NCBI GenBank assembly: GCA_947624245.1
Contig: CANQJL010000005.1
Location: forward strand, 41,084-105,083
Source of the DNA: an uncultured Acetatifactor sp.
GTDB lineage: Bacteria > Bacillota > Clostridia > Lachnospirales > Lachnospiraceae
Direction: 5' to 3'
Length of the DNA stretch: 64,000 bases
In this document: one piece after another, positions 57,601 to 64,000 of the stretch
Numbering within the stretch: the stretch's first letter is position 1
Layout: each line of letters begins with the position of its first letter
Notes under the pieces: model-generated
Told to the model about the DNA's origin: nothing
Databases searched by the model: none
The model's input: the letters and a program-made list of their open reading frames with translations, nothing else
Translations under genes and position numbers: made by a program

Positions 57601-58374
57601 CGCAAAACGGCCGCCGTCCAGCTGCACCATCGGGCGGATATCGGGCGGAATCACGGGAATCACGTCCATGATCATCCACTCGGGCTTGTTGCCGGACTCG
57701 CGGAAAGCTTCCACTACCTCCAGTCTCTTGATGATACGTGCGCGCTTCTGGCCGGAGGACTCCTTCAGTCCCGTCTTCAGCTCCTCCGCCTCTGCCTCCA
57801 GGTCAATGGCCTGCAGCAGCTCTTTGATGGCCTCGGCGCCCATGCCTACGCGGAACTTATTTCCGTAGCTCTCGCGGGCGTCCTGATACTCCCGCTCAGT
57901 GAGGATCTGCTTGTAGTCCAGTCCGGAATCAGCGGGATCCAGAACGATATAAGATGCAAAATACAATACCTTCTCCAGCACTCTGGGGGAAAGATCCAGA
58001 ATCAGTCCCATACGGCTGGGGATACCTTTAAAATACCAGATATGGGACACGGGAGCGGCAAGCTCGATATGACCCATGCGCTCTCTGCGGACGCTGGCCT
58101 TCGTCACTTCAACGCCGCATCTGTCGCAGACAACGCCCTTATATCTGATCTTTTTATATTTACCGCAATGACACTCCCAGTCCTTGCTGGGTCCGAAGAT
58201 CCTTTCGCAGAACAGACCGTCCCGCTCGGGCTTCAGCGTCCTGTAATTGATCGTCTCAGGCTTTAAGACCTCGCCGTGAGACCACTCTCTTATCTTTTCA
58301 GGTGAAGCTAACCCGATCTTTATGGCATCAAATGTCATAGGCTGATAGGTTGACTCGTTTTTTATTTCTGGCAT
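54670..58374 (-). CDS. rpoC: RNA polymerase beta' subunit
   Basis: 1234 residues from ATG 58374, 8 nt behind AAGGGAG; the GTG three codons earlier is too close to the site. The N-terminal zinc ribbon ([19 protein letters not shown]), the catalytic NADFDGDQM, the bridge-helix region and the second zinc site ([11 protein letters not shown]) are intact. The C-terminus ends in about 40 strongly acidic residues ([23 protein letters not shown]). Gap of 56 nt to rpoB. Confidence 0.99.
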   Translation of the reverse strand: MPEIKNESTYQPMTFDAIKIGLASPEKIREWSHGEVLKPETINYRTLKPERDGLFCERIFGPSKDWECHCGKYKKIRYKGVVCDRCGVEVTKASVRRERMGHIELAAPVSHIWYFKGIPSRMGLILDLSPRVLEKVLYFASYIVLDPADSGLDYKQILTEREYQDARESYGNKFRVGMGAEAIKELLQAIDLEAEAEELKTGLKESSGQKRARIIKRLEVVEAFRESGNKPEWMIMDVIPVIPPDIRPMVQLDGGRFATSDLNDLYRRIINRNNRLKRLLELGAPDIIVRNEKRMLQEAVDALIDNGRRGRPVTGPGNRALKSLSDMLKGKSGRFRQNLLGKRVDYSGRSVIVVGPELKIYQCGLPKEMAIELFKPFVMKELVAKGICQNIKAAKKMVDKMDTQVWDVLEEVIKEHPVMLNRAPTLHRLGIQAFEPILVEGKAIKLHPLVCTAFNADFDGDQMAVHLPLSVEAQAECRFLLLSPNNLLKPSDGGPVAVPSQDMVLGIYYLTQERPGALGEGKFFKNVNEAILAYENKACTLHSRIKVRVTKTNADGEEVSGIVESTLGRFIFNEILPQDLGFVDRSKPENFLLPEVDFHVGKKQLKKILENVINTHGASRTAEVLDDVKAIGYKYSTKAAMTVSISDMTVPEKKPEMLAAAQATVDRIATNFRRGLITEEERYRAVIETWNQTDKELTEVLLNGLDTYNNIFMMADSGARGSNQQIKQLAGMRGLMADTTGRTIELPIKSNFREGLDVLEYFVSAHGARKGLSDTALRTADSGYLTRRMVDVSQELIIREVDCAEGRSEIPGMVVKAFMDGKETIESLKDRITGRYSCEDIYDKDGQMIVKHNHMITPSRAAKILSVGVDEKGEPLEKVKIRTILTCRSHVGICAKCYGANMATGEAVQVGEAVGIIAAQSIGEPGTQLTMRTFHAGGVAGDDITQGLPRVEELFEARKPKGLAIIAEFGGKVEIRDTKKKREVVVTNDETGESKAYLIPYGSRIKVTDEQVLEAGDELTEGSVNPHDLLKIKGIRAVQDYMLREVQRVYRLQGVDIADKHIEVIVRQMLKKVRIENNGDTDFLPGTLVDVLDYEDMNEALVAEGKEPADGKQVLLGITKAALATGSFLSAASFQETTKVLTEAAIKGKIDNLIGLKENVIIGKLIPAGTGMKRYRNTRLSTDEMQTISIDEIGGEDEISFREEPEDTEGDAEVQESAEELEQEEVTVGVTEEE

Positions 58375-58430
58375 GAATGGCACTCCCTTCTATCTATCTG
58401 TCATGATCAAATACTCTGCGGGAATAAGGC

Positions 58431-61400
58431 TCAGAACTCCTCGCCGTCCTCCATATCCTCTATGTCGGCATCGTATGCGTCGTCGAAGTCGTCATCAGCG
58501 CTCACCAGCTCGCCGCTGTCCTCGTCAAATTCCTGCGCCTGATAACCCATCTGACCCAGTTCACCGTTGTCGTAATCGTCGTACTTGCGGTCGCCCTCCA
58601 TCTCATACCGATAATCGGTGTCGCCGTACTCCACGGACTCCATGATTTCCACCTCGGTATGATCTTCTCTGAGCACACGCACGTCCAGACCCAGGGCCTG
58701 AAGCTCTTTGAGCAGCACCTTGAAGGATTCGGGAATGCCGGACTCGGGAATATTGTCTCCCTTAATGATAGCTTCATATGTCTTCACACGGCCCACCACA
58801 TCGTCGGACTTCACGGTCAGGATCTCCTGCAGAGTGTAAGATGCTCCGTATGCCTCCAGCGCCCAGACCTCCATCTCACCGAAACGCTGTCCGCCGAACT
58901 GTGCTTTACCGCCCAGAGGCTGCTGCGTGACAAGTGAGTACGGGCCGGTGGAACGGGCATGAATCTTGTCGTCCACCAGATGGTGCAGCTTCAAATAATG
59001 CATATGGCCGATGGTAACGGGACTGTCAAAATACTCACCGGTACGGCCGTCGCGCAGACGGACCTTGCCGTCGCGGGAAATGGGAACTCCCTTCCACAGC
59101 GCCCTGTGATCTCTGTTGTCGGACAGATACTGCATGACCTCGGGAAGCAATTCCTTCTTATGCTTTGCCTCGAACTCCTCCCACTCCAGATTGACATAAT
59201 CGTTGGCCAGATCCAGAGTGTCGATGATATCGCGCTCATTTGCGCCGTCGAACACGGGAGTCGCCACGTTGAAGCCCAGCGCCTTTGCGGCCAGGGAAAG
59301 ATGGATCTCCAACACCTGTCCGATATTCATACGGGAAGGCACGCCCAGAGGATTCAGCACGATATCCAGGGGACGTCCGTTGGGCAGATAAGGCATATCC
59401 TCAACGGGCAGGACACGGGATACCACACCTTTGTTTCCGTGACGGCCTGCCATCTTGTCGCCTACGGATATCTTTCTCTTCTGTGCGATGTAAATGCGGA
59501 CTGCCTGATTGACTCCCGGAGAAAGCTCATCGCTGTTCTCTCTGGTAAATACCTTGGCGTCCACTACGATACCGTATTCGCCGTGAGGCACCTTCAGGGA
59601 AGTGTCGCGCACCTCTCTCGCCTTTTCACCGAAGATCGCGCGCAGCAGTCTCTCCTCTGCCGTCAGCTCGGTCTCGCCCTTGGGGGTGACCTTGCCCACC
59701 AGAATGTCGCCGGCACGAACCTCCGCGCCGATGCGAATGATTCCCCGATCGTCCAGATCCTTCAGGGCGTCGTCGCCGACACCGGGCACATCGCGGGTGA
59801 TTTCCTCGGGCCCCAGCTTGGTGTCGCGGGCTTCCGCCTCGTATTCCTCAATATGGACGGAGGTATATACATCTTCCTGAACCAGTCGTTCGCTCAGCAA
59901 TACGGCGTCCTCGTAGTTGTAACCTTCCCATGTCATAAAGCCGATCAGAGGGTTCTTGCCCAGAGCCAACTCACCCATGGAAGTGGAGGGACCGTCTGCG
60001 ATCACCTGACCCTCTTCCACACGGTCTCCCTTATATACAATGGGCTTCTGATTATAACAGTTCGACTGGTTGCTTCGGGAGAACTTCGTCAAATGATATT
60101 CCGCCTTCTCGCCGTCGTCGCAGGTCATGCGGATCAGCTCGGAAGAGACATAATCTATCGTTCCGGCCTTTTTCGCCACCACGCAGACACCGGAGTCAAC
60201 GGCGGCCTTAGGCTCCATACCGGTACCCACCACAGGCGCTTCCGTAGTCAAAAGAGGCACTGCCTGACGCTGCATATTGGATCCCATCAGCGCGCGGTTC
60301 GCATCGTCGTTCTGCAGGAACGGAATCAGCGCTGTCGCCACCGAGAACACCATTCTGGGCGACACATCCATATAATCGAACATAGAACGGGGATACTCTG
60401 ACGTCTCCTCCCTGTAACGTCCGGAAACGGTCGTGCGGACAAAGTGGCCTTCTGCGTCCAGCGCTTCACTTGCCTGTGCCACATGGTAATTGTCTTCCTC
60501 GTCTGCAGTCATGTAGACCACTTCGTCAGTGACCACGGGATTCTCCGGATTGCTCTTGTCTATCTTTCTGTAAGGCGCCTCGACAAAGCCATACTCATTG
60601 ATGCGGGCATAGCTTGCCAGCGAGTTGATCAGACCGATGTTGGGACCCTCTGGCGTCTCGATGGGGCACATTCTTCCGTAATGGGAGTAATGCACGTCGC
60701 GGACCTCGAATCCGGCACGGTCTCTGGACAGACCGCCGGGACCCAGCGCGGAGAGACGTCTCTTGTGAGTCAGCTCACCCAGCGGGTTATTCTGATCCAT
60801 GAACTGGGACAACTGGGACGAGCCGAAGAACTCTTTCACGGCTGCCGTCACGGGTTTAATATTGATCAGAGACTGAGGAGAAATCTCCTCGGCATCATGC
60901 GTCGTCATGCGCTCGCGCACCACTCTCTCCATTCTGGACAGACCGATGCGGTACTGGTTCTGGAGCAGCTCGCCCACGGCACGGATACGCCTGTTTCCCA
61001 GATGATCGATATCATCATCATTTCCGAGACCGTACTCCAGATGCATGTTATAGTTGATGGAGGCAAAGATATCGTCCTTTGTGATATGCTTCGGAACCAG
61101 CTCATGCACATTCTTCTTCAGCGCCTCCGCCAGTTTCTCGGGCTCCTTGCCGAATTCCTCCAGCATCTGCGCCAGCACGGGATAATATACCCTGTCGCGG
61201 ATACCGAAGTCTCTGGGCTCGCAGTCGATAAATCCCGTGATATCCACCATCATATTGGAGATTACTTTTACGATTTTCTCCTCCGTCTGAATATACACGC
61301 AGGGAACCGCCGCATCCTGCATGGTATCTGCCAGCTCTGCGGTCACCTTCTCCCCTGCCGCCGCCAGAATCTCTCCGGTATTGGGGTCTACCACTTCCTG

Positions 61401-62285
61401 CGCCAGGATCTGGTTGCGGATCCTGTTCCTGAATGCAAGCTTTTTATTGAATTTATATCTGCCTACCTTCGCCAGATCGTATCTGCGGGGATCAAAGAAC
61501 ATGGCATTAATCAGGCTCTCGGCGCTCTCAACGCTCAAGGGCTCGCCGGGGCGAATCTTTTTGTACAGCTCTAACAGACCCTCCTGATAATTCTCAGCAG
61601 TGTCCTTGGTAAAGCTTGCTTCTATCTTAGGCTCATCGCCGAATTTCTCGCGAATCTCGTCGTTGGTACCGAGACCCAGAGCACGGAGCAGTACAGTGAC
61701 CGGAACCTTTCTGGTCCTGTCCACACGCACGTAGAACACGTCGTTGGAATCGGTCTCATACTCCAGCCATGCGCCGCGGTTGGGGATCACGGTGCAGGAG
61801 AACAGCCTCTTACCGATCTTGTCGTGTCCGATGGCATAGTAGATACCGGGGGAACGGACAAGCTGGCTGACTATGACACGCTCAGCGCCGTTGATGACAA
61901 AGGTACCCGTCTCCGTCATCAGAGGAAGATCTCCCATAAAGATCTTGTGTTCGCTGATCTCCTCTTTCTCTTTATTATAGAGACGAACCGTCACGGTCAG
62001 GGGAGCCGCATAGGTGGCATCCCTCTCTTTACACTCTTCAATAGAGTACTTTACATCTTCTTTGCACAGTTCAAAGTCCACGAACTCCAGACTGAGGGAC
62101 CCGCTATAGTCGGCAATAGGAGAAATATCGTCAAATACTTCTCTCAGACCCTCGTCCAAAAACCACTGATAGGAATCCTTCTGGACCTCGATCAGATCGG
62201 GCATTTCCAATACCTCTTTCTGGCGTGCATAGCTCATACGCATGACCTTGGTATTGGCGACCGGACGTATTCTGTTTTTTTCCAT
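58431..62285 (-). CDS. rpoB: RNA polymerase beta subunit
   Basis: 1284 residues. The rifampicin pocket reads [20 protein letters not shown] then [10 protein letters not shown], with wild-type Asp, His and Ser at the main resistance positions. The catalytic-centre and flap segments are complete. The C-terminus carries an extra acidic tail of about 50 residues rich in Asp, Glu and Tyr ([13 protein letters not shown] end). It is preceded by a 262-nt gap with a terminator-like hairpin and a promoter. Confidence 0.99.
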   Translation of the reverse strand: MEKNRIRPVANTKVMRMSYARQKEVLEMPDLIEVQKDSYQWFLDEGLREVFDDISPIADYSGSLSLEFVDFELCKEDVKYSIEECKERDATYAAPLTVTVRLYNKEKEEISEHKIFMGDLPLMTETGTFVINGAERVIVSQLVRSPGIYYAIGHDKIGKRLFSCTVIPNRGAWLEYETDSNDVFYVRVDRTRKVPVTVLLRALGLGTNDEIREKFGDEPKIEASFTKDTAENYQEGLLELYKKIRPGEPLSVESAESLINAMFFDPRRYDLAKVGRYKFNKKLAFRNRIRNQILAQEVVDPNTGEILAAAGEKVTAELADTMQDAAVPCVYIQTEEKIVKVISNMMVDITGFIDCEPRDFGIRDRVYYPVLAQMLEEFGKEPEKLAEALKKNVHELVPKHITKDDIFASINYNMHLEYGLGNDDDIDHLGNRRIRAVGELLQNQYRIGLSRMERVVRERMTTHDAEEISPQSLINIKPVTAAVKEFFGSSQLSQFMDQNNPLGELTHKRRLSALGPGGLSRDRAGFEVRDVHYSHYGRMCPIETPEGPNIGLINSLASYARINEYGFVEAPYRKIDKSNPENPVVTDEVVYMTADEEDNYHVAQASEALDAEGHFVRTTVSGRYREETSEYPRSMFDYMDVSPRMVFSVATALIPFLQNDDANRALMGSNMQRQAVPLLTTEAPVVGTGMEPKAAVDSGVCVVAKKAGTIDYVSSELIRMTCDDGEKAEYHLTKFSRSNQSNCYNQKPIVYKGDRVEEGQVIADGPSTSMGELALGKNPLIGFMTWEGYNYEDAVLLSERLVQEDVYTSVHIEEYEAEARDTKLGPEEITRDVPGVGDDALKDLDDRGIIRIGAEVRAGDILVGKVTPKGETELTAEERLLRAIFGEKAREVRDTSLKVPHGEYGIVVDAKVFTRENSDELSPGVNQAVRIYIAQKRKISVGDKMAGRHGNKGVVSRVLPVEDMPYLPNGRPLDIVLNPLGVPSRMNIGQVLEIHLSLAAKALGFNVATPVFDGANERDIIDTLDLANDYVNLEWEEFEAKHKKELLPEVMQYLSDNRDHRALWKGVPISRDGKVRLRDGRTGEYFDSPVTIGHMHYLKLHHLVDDKIHARSTGPYSLVTQQPLGGKAQFGGQRFGEMEVWALEAYGASYTLQEILTVKSDDVVGRVKTYEAIIKGDNIPESGIPESFKVLLKELQALGLDVRVLREDHTEVEIMESVEYGDTDYRYEMEGDRKYDDYDNGELGQMGYQAQEFDEDSGELVSADDDFDDAYDADIEDMEDGEEF

Positions 62286-62385
62286 TGAAACTTCACCCCG
62301 TTCTAAATTATTTCACACTTCCATAATGCTCTTCGAGCCATATGGCAGGCAAAAAAGCATACCTTTGCACAATAGTGCATCTTCC

Positions 62386-62414
62386 ATATTACTACAATTT
62401 GGAAATGCAGTCAA
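62386..62414 (-). promoter_or_regulatory. Candidate rpoB promoter
   Basis: Minus strand: -35 TTGACT at 62409-62414, 17-bp spacer, -10 TAATAT at 62386-62391, about 100 nt before rpoB. It would allow polymerase-gene expression to be set apart from rplJ-rplL. Confidence 0.55.
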
Positions 62415-62473
62415 GATTTTTATTGTCCCACAAGAGAAAATTGATTTATTTCCTACAGACCCTTCGCGTTATC

Positions 62474-62517
62474 GCACAAAAGGGCAGTGAACCATACAAC
62501 CATGGTACTGCCCTTTC
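62474..62517 (-). terminator. Attenuator-like hairpin between rplL and rpoB
   Basis: Minus strand: AAAGGGCAGT-ACCAT pairs with ATGGT-TC-ACTGCCCTTTT around a GGTTGT loop, ending in TTTTGTG. A partial terminator at this place, which lets ribosomal proteins be made in excess over polymerase, is well known in E. coli; the same role is inferred here. Confidence 0.65.
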
Positions 62518-62547
62518 CCTTTATCGGATATTGTACATTGCCGCCTG

Positions 62548-62925
62548 TTACTTCAGTGTAACCTTAGCGCCTACTTCCTCAAGCTTCTTCTTGATGTCCT
62601 CAGCCTCTTCCTTGGAAGCGCCTTCCTTGACTACCTTGGGAGCGCCGTCAACAACGTCCTTCGCCTCCTTCAGGCCCAGACCGGTAACCTCACGTACGAC
62701 CTTGATTACCTTAACCTTCTCTGCGCCTACCTCGGTCAGCTCTACGTCAAACTCGGTCTTCTCCTCACCGGCTGCTGCGCCTTCGGCAGCTGCTGCCGCA
62801 ACTACGACGCCTGCTGCTGCGGATACGCCGAACTCCTCCTCGCAAGCCTTTACCAGTTCATTCAACTCTAATACGGACAACTCTTTGATAGCATCGATCA
62901 GTTCCTGAGCGGTCAATTTTGCCAT
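62548..62925 (-). CDS. rplL: 50S ribosomal protein L7/L12
   Basis: 125 residues from ATG 62925 ([17 protein letters not shown]), 8 nt behind GGAGG. N-terminal dimerisation domain, Ala/Gly hinge ([20 protein letters not shown]) and the C-terminal factor-binding domain ([21 protein letters not shown]) are complete. Multiple copies form the ribosomal stalk on L10. Confidence 0.99.
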   Translation of the reverse strand: MAKLTAQELIDAIKELSVLELNELVKACEEEFGVSAAAGVVVAAAAAEGAAAGEEKTEFDVELTEVGAEKVKVIKVVREVTGLGLKEAKDVVDGAPKVVKEGASKEEAEDIKKKLEEVGAKVTLK

Positions 62926-62983
62926 TTTACTTTCCTCCATTTCTTTTCGTTATAATACTTTCGATTTTCCTTACTTTTCCGTG

Positions 62984-63649
62984 TTACTCTTCTGCAGGTG
63001 CCGCTGCTTCTTCGGCAGGCGCTTCTGTCTCTGCAGGCGCCGCCGCTTCCTCAGCAGGTGCTTCTGTCTCTGCGGGTGCTGCTGCTTCTGCAGGTGCCGT
63101 CTCCTCGGCAGGTGCTGCTGCTTCCTCCGCAGGTGCTGCTGCCGCAGGTGCCTCTACATTGCCTGCGCCGCCTTTTTCCGCCAACTGATTCATAACGCGG
63201 GCGAAATTGGTGATGGGACTCTGCAGGCTGCCAAGCAGTTTGGAAATAAGCGTATCTCTGGAAGGAATCTTTGCAATAGATGCGATTCCCTTGGCATCAT
63301 ATACGGTGCCTTCCACTATGCCGGCTTTGATCTCCAGCTTGTCGGCAGTCTTTGCGAACTCAGCCAGGACTCTTGCAGGAGCCGTCGCATCGTCAGTTGA
63401 AATCGCCATTGCGTTAGGGCCTTCCAGATACTGGATCAGGCCTTCGCAGTCGGTACCCTTGAACGCAAAGTTCATAAAAGTGTTCTTGTACACCTTATAG
63501 GTAATGCCTGCTTCACGCAGATTCTTACGAAGCTGTGTGTCCTGCTCAACGGTAAGTCCGCGGTAATCGACCAGAACTACCGACTGGGCATCCTTGATGC
63601 TGGCAGAAATCTCATCTACGATGGGTTTCTTAAGTTCTACCTTTGCCAT
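62984..63649 (-). CDS. rplJ: 50S ribosomal protein L10 with a repetitive C-terminal tail
   Basis: 221 residues. Residues 1-163 are a normal L10 (VVLVDYRGLTVEQDTQLRKNL start of the rRNA-binding domain and helix for L7/L12 dimers). Residues 164-221 are an added Ala/Pro/Glu tail in which the 13-residue unit AETEAPAEEAAAP occurs twice in direct succession with related units before it. The common bacterial L10 is about 165-175 residues. The tail follows the stalk-binding helix and may extend into the solvent. Confidence 0.97.
   Translation of the reverse strand: MAKVELKKPIVDEISASIKDAQSVVLVDYRGLTVEQDTQLRKNLREAGITYKVYKNTFMNFAFKGTDCEGLIQYLEGPNAMAISTDDATAPARVLAEFAKTADKLEIKAGIVEGTVYDAKGIASIAKIPSRDTLISKLLGSLQSPITNFARVMNQLAEKGGAGNVEAPAAAAPAEEAAAPAEETAPAEAAAPAETEAPAEEAAAPAETEAPAEEAAAPAEE
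62987..63160 (-). repeat. Tandem repeat encoding the L10 tail
   Basis: The DNA coding for the last 58 residues of L10 repeats with a 39-bp period (13 codons) at its 3' end and with shorter 12-15 bp units before that. The copies differ at third positions, so the repeat is partly decayed. Such tracts can change copy number by slippage. Confidence 0.75.
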
Positions 63650-63661
63650 ATTTGACCTCCT

Positions 63662-63871
63662 TATAGAATTTTTTGGAAAGGAGTTTATTTATAAGAAAAG
63701 CCTTCCTGAAGACAGGAAGGCAAAAAGTCTTACGCAAAACTCTTTCCTCGGCAGGCGCTCTGCTTACCCCGTCTTGCTGCCGCTCGCAAGCAGCCGATTT
63801 GGCTGTTCGCAAATCCTATGCAGTGAGACTCCGGGACCTGCTGTCTTCGGCATGGTCTAACGACCGTTAGT
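63662..63871 (-). promoter_or_regulatory. Ribosomal protein L10 leader
   Basis: The 200-nt untranslated leader of rplJ contains the GCCGAAGACAGCAGG segment with a pairing CCTGCCGAGG further on, which is characteristic of the L10 leader family, and ends in a 9-bp hairpin GCCTTCCTG/CAGGAAGGC (63700-63721) followed by TTTTCTTAT. The latter is a likely transcription attenuator. In this family L10(L12)4 binds the leader and lowers its own expression. Confidence 0.85.
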
Positions 63872-63901
63872 ACTATATCACAGAAAGCTTGCTTTCGTCA
63901 A
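63872..63901 (-). promoter_or_regulatory. Promoter of rplJL-rpoBC
   Basis: Minus strand: -35 TTGACG at 63896-63901, 18-bp spacer, -10 TATAGT at 63872-63877. It lies directly upstream of the L10 leader. The remaining ~100 bp to the window edge hold no recognised feature apart from a short open frame end noted elsewhere. Confidence 0.65.
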
Positions 63902-64000
63902 GCCCTGAGAATATATTCCGTACATTTTGTTAAATTGAAATTTTAAATTCCACTCTCAAATCCTCTGATGGAATTTACTTCTGCAAGAGTGGTGTTTACC

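Noticed and set aside
58431..62285. Rifampicin-resistance change in rpoB
   Set aside because: The residues at the main resistance positions (Asp, His and Ser of the pocket) are wild type; the Gly and Leu differences from E. coli in this segment are ordinary Firmicutes variation.
63943..63999. A possible C-terminal end of another minus-strand gene (VNTTLAEVNSIRGFESGI then stop) at the right edge
   Set aside because: Only 18 codons are visible and they match no family I know, so it cannot be told from chance; rplA or rplK would be expected upstream, but this end does not look like either.
1..64000. tRNA, rRNA or CRISPR loci
   Set aside because: No cloverleaf with a TTC-loop signature, no rRNA segment and no regularly spaced direct repeats were seen on either strand.

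Overview
The window looks like a chromosomal segment of a Clostridia member, most likely family Lachnospiraceae. The evidence is a Firmicutes-type ribosomal superoperon, a zinc-type S14, a KOW-domain protein between map and infA, an FMN-dependent enoyl-ACP reductase (FabK) and a fused AccD-AccA. Family placement is inferred from gene content and order, not from a database search. Almost all genes lie on the minus strand, so the biological order runs from high to low coordinates.

At the right end (about 63.9-48.8 kb) is the rpo/str region: an L10 leader, rplJ, rplL, rpoB, rpoC, an rfbD-like sugar reductase, then rpsL, rpsG, fusA and tuf. Promoters with near-consensus hexamers and 17-18 bp spacers are visible before rplJ, rpoB, rpsL and tuf. 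At the left end (14.6-1.4 kb) is the S10-spc operon: rpsJ, rplC, rplD, rplW, rplB, rpsS, rplV, rpsC, rplP, rpmC, rpsQ, rplN, rplX, rplE, rpsN, rpsH, rplF, rplR, rpsE, rpmD, rplO, secY, adk, map, a KOW protein and infA. The alpha-operon genes (rpmJ, rpsM, rpsK, rpsD, rpoA, rplQ) do not follow infA; a polytopic membrane protein does.

In relatives such as Bacillus, tuf is followed almost directly by rpsJ. Here about 34.5 kb separates them. This accessory block holds: (i) an A/T-rich type I restriction-modification island (36.3-48.6 kb) with hsdM, hsdS, two unrecognised genes, a YhcG-type nuclease, hsdR, a further PD-(D/E)XK-like protein and an FRG-domain protein; (ii) a chemoreceptor, a flavin-fold/GNAT fusion and a BlaI/BlaR-type regulator pair with twin palindromic operators; (iii) a degenerate-GGDEF/EAL protein and an unknown protein on the plus strand; (iv) a complete fatty-acid elongation operon (acpP, fabK, fabD, fabG, fabF, fabZ, accDA, fabH) trailed by a MarR regulator and a cardiolipin synthase; (v) an ECF sigma/anti-sigma pair; (vi) an orphan response regulator and an RlmK/I-like methyltransferase.

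The most notable unexplained signals are three tandem TTTGA-N3-TCAA palindromes at exactly 16-bp intervals just downstream of the acpP promoter, a run of four hairpins between rpsJ and rplC, a long-range stem-loop between rpsH and rplF, and the uncharacterised cargo genes inside the restriction island. No tRNA, rRNA, CRISPR array, transposase or phage gene was recognised.
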